Positions 5,820 through 5,935 of a DNA stretch of 5,935 bases are shown piece after piece; within the stretch, counting starts at the first letter, position 1, and every line of letters begins with the position of its first letter. The notes below the pieces were generated by a model. It did no database searches. It was not told the origin of the DNA and saw nothing but the letters and a program-made list of their open reading frames with translations. This DNA is from Atopobium sp. UBA2090. GTDB taxonomy: Bacteria > Actinomycetota > Coriobacteriia > Coriobacteriales > Atopobiaceae. The DNA lies in contig DCZG01000020.1 of NCBI GenBank assembly GCA_002331575.1, forward strand, positions 1,163 to 7,097, written 5' to 3'. The position numbers and the translations under genes are program-made.

Positions 5820-5855
5820 GGGAGGATGACGAGAGGCGACGAATTCTCCCTTTTT
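5817..5855 (+). terminator. Hairpin followed by T-run, terminator-like
   Basis: AAAGGGAG (5817-5824) pairs perfectly with CTCCCTTT (5846-5853), followed by two more T. The 21-nt loop is long for an intrinsic terminator, and only five of the eight pairs are in the GC-containing core. No plus-strand gene ends just before it. With its A-run and T-run it could act in either direction, for example ending a minus-strand gene beyond the window. Confidence 0.3.
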
Positions 5856-5935
5856 CCAAACGGCCGAAAGACCAGGACGAGCGGTTGGGATGAAACGGCA
5901 GATGGAAGCGCCCATCCTTTCAGCCTGCCAAAGGT

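Larger units (their letters stand above)
5737..5935. other. Right-end region without a recognised gene
   Basis: Apart from the candidate antitoxin promoter, dyad and hairpin, I see no gene here. A plus-strand frame opens at ATG 5826 and runs off the window (about 37 codons), but its GGAGG touches the ATG and the peptide is not recognisable. A minus-strand frame entering from the window edge stops at about 5768, inside the antitoxin promoter region, and is equally unrecognisable. Confidence 0.5.

Noticed and set aside
5383..5829. A 148-codon plus-strand frame covering the antitoxin-like gene
   Set aside because: It runs antisense to the ribbon-helix-helix gene, has no ribosome site and shows no recognisable motif.
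1..5935. CRISPR array, insertion sequence or attachment site
   Set aside because: I found no regularly spaced repeats, transposase motifs or terminal inverted repeats, and no tRNA-associated direct repeats.

Overview
This window is a high-GC stretch of bacterial chromosome. Its core is a complete-looking trehalose uptake and breakdown locus. A metal-dependent amidohydrolase and a small orphan antitoxin-like gene lie beside it. The GC-rich codon use, a phosphotransferase (PTS) trehalose system with Gram-positive-style domain order, and strong purine-rich ribosome binding sites suggest a host-associated actinobacterium, perhaps of the Coriobacteriia (Olsenella/Collinsella type). That placement is inference; no marker gene is present to confirm it.

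Layout, left to right. Positions 1-1587 (minus strand) hold treC, a trehalose-6-phosphate hydrolase whose C-terminal end runs off the window. Positions 1648-3612 (minus) hold a trehalose PTS permease with EIIB, EIIC and EIIA fused in one chain. It precedes treC in the same operon, with a 60-nt gap that contains a very stable GC-rich hairpin. Positions 3613-3864 are a divergent regulatory region with two near-identical 18-bp dyads, presumed TreR operators, over back-to-back promoter-like sequences. Positions 3865-4587 (plus) hold treR, a GntR/UTRA repressor. Positions 4593-5393 (minus) hold an amidohydrolase of the Amidohydro_2 type, convergent with treR and only 5 nt away. Positions 5536-5736 (minus) hold a short RelB/DinJ-type antitoxin with no recognisable toxin. 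The last 200 bases hold its putative promoter and operator and a hairpin, with no gene I can identify.

How the genes work together: the PTS permease imports trehalose and phosphorylates it to trehalose-6-phosphate. TreC splits that into glucose and glucose-6-phosphate. TreR, by family precedent, represses the operon until trehalose-6-phosphate builds up. The amidohydrolase and the antitoxin have no evident link to trehalose. I found no clear undescribed multi-gene system. The most interesting signals are the twin operators, the structured treR leader, the treB-treC hairpin and the isolated short antitoxin.
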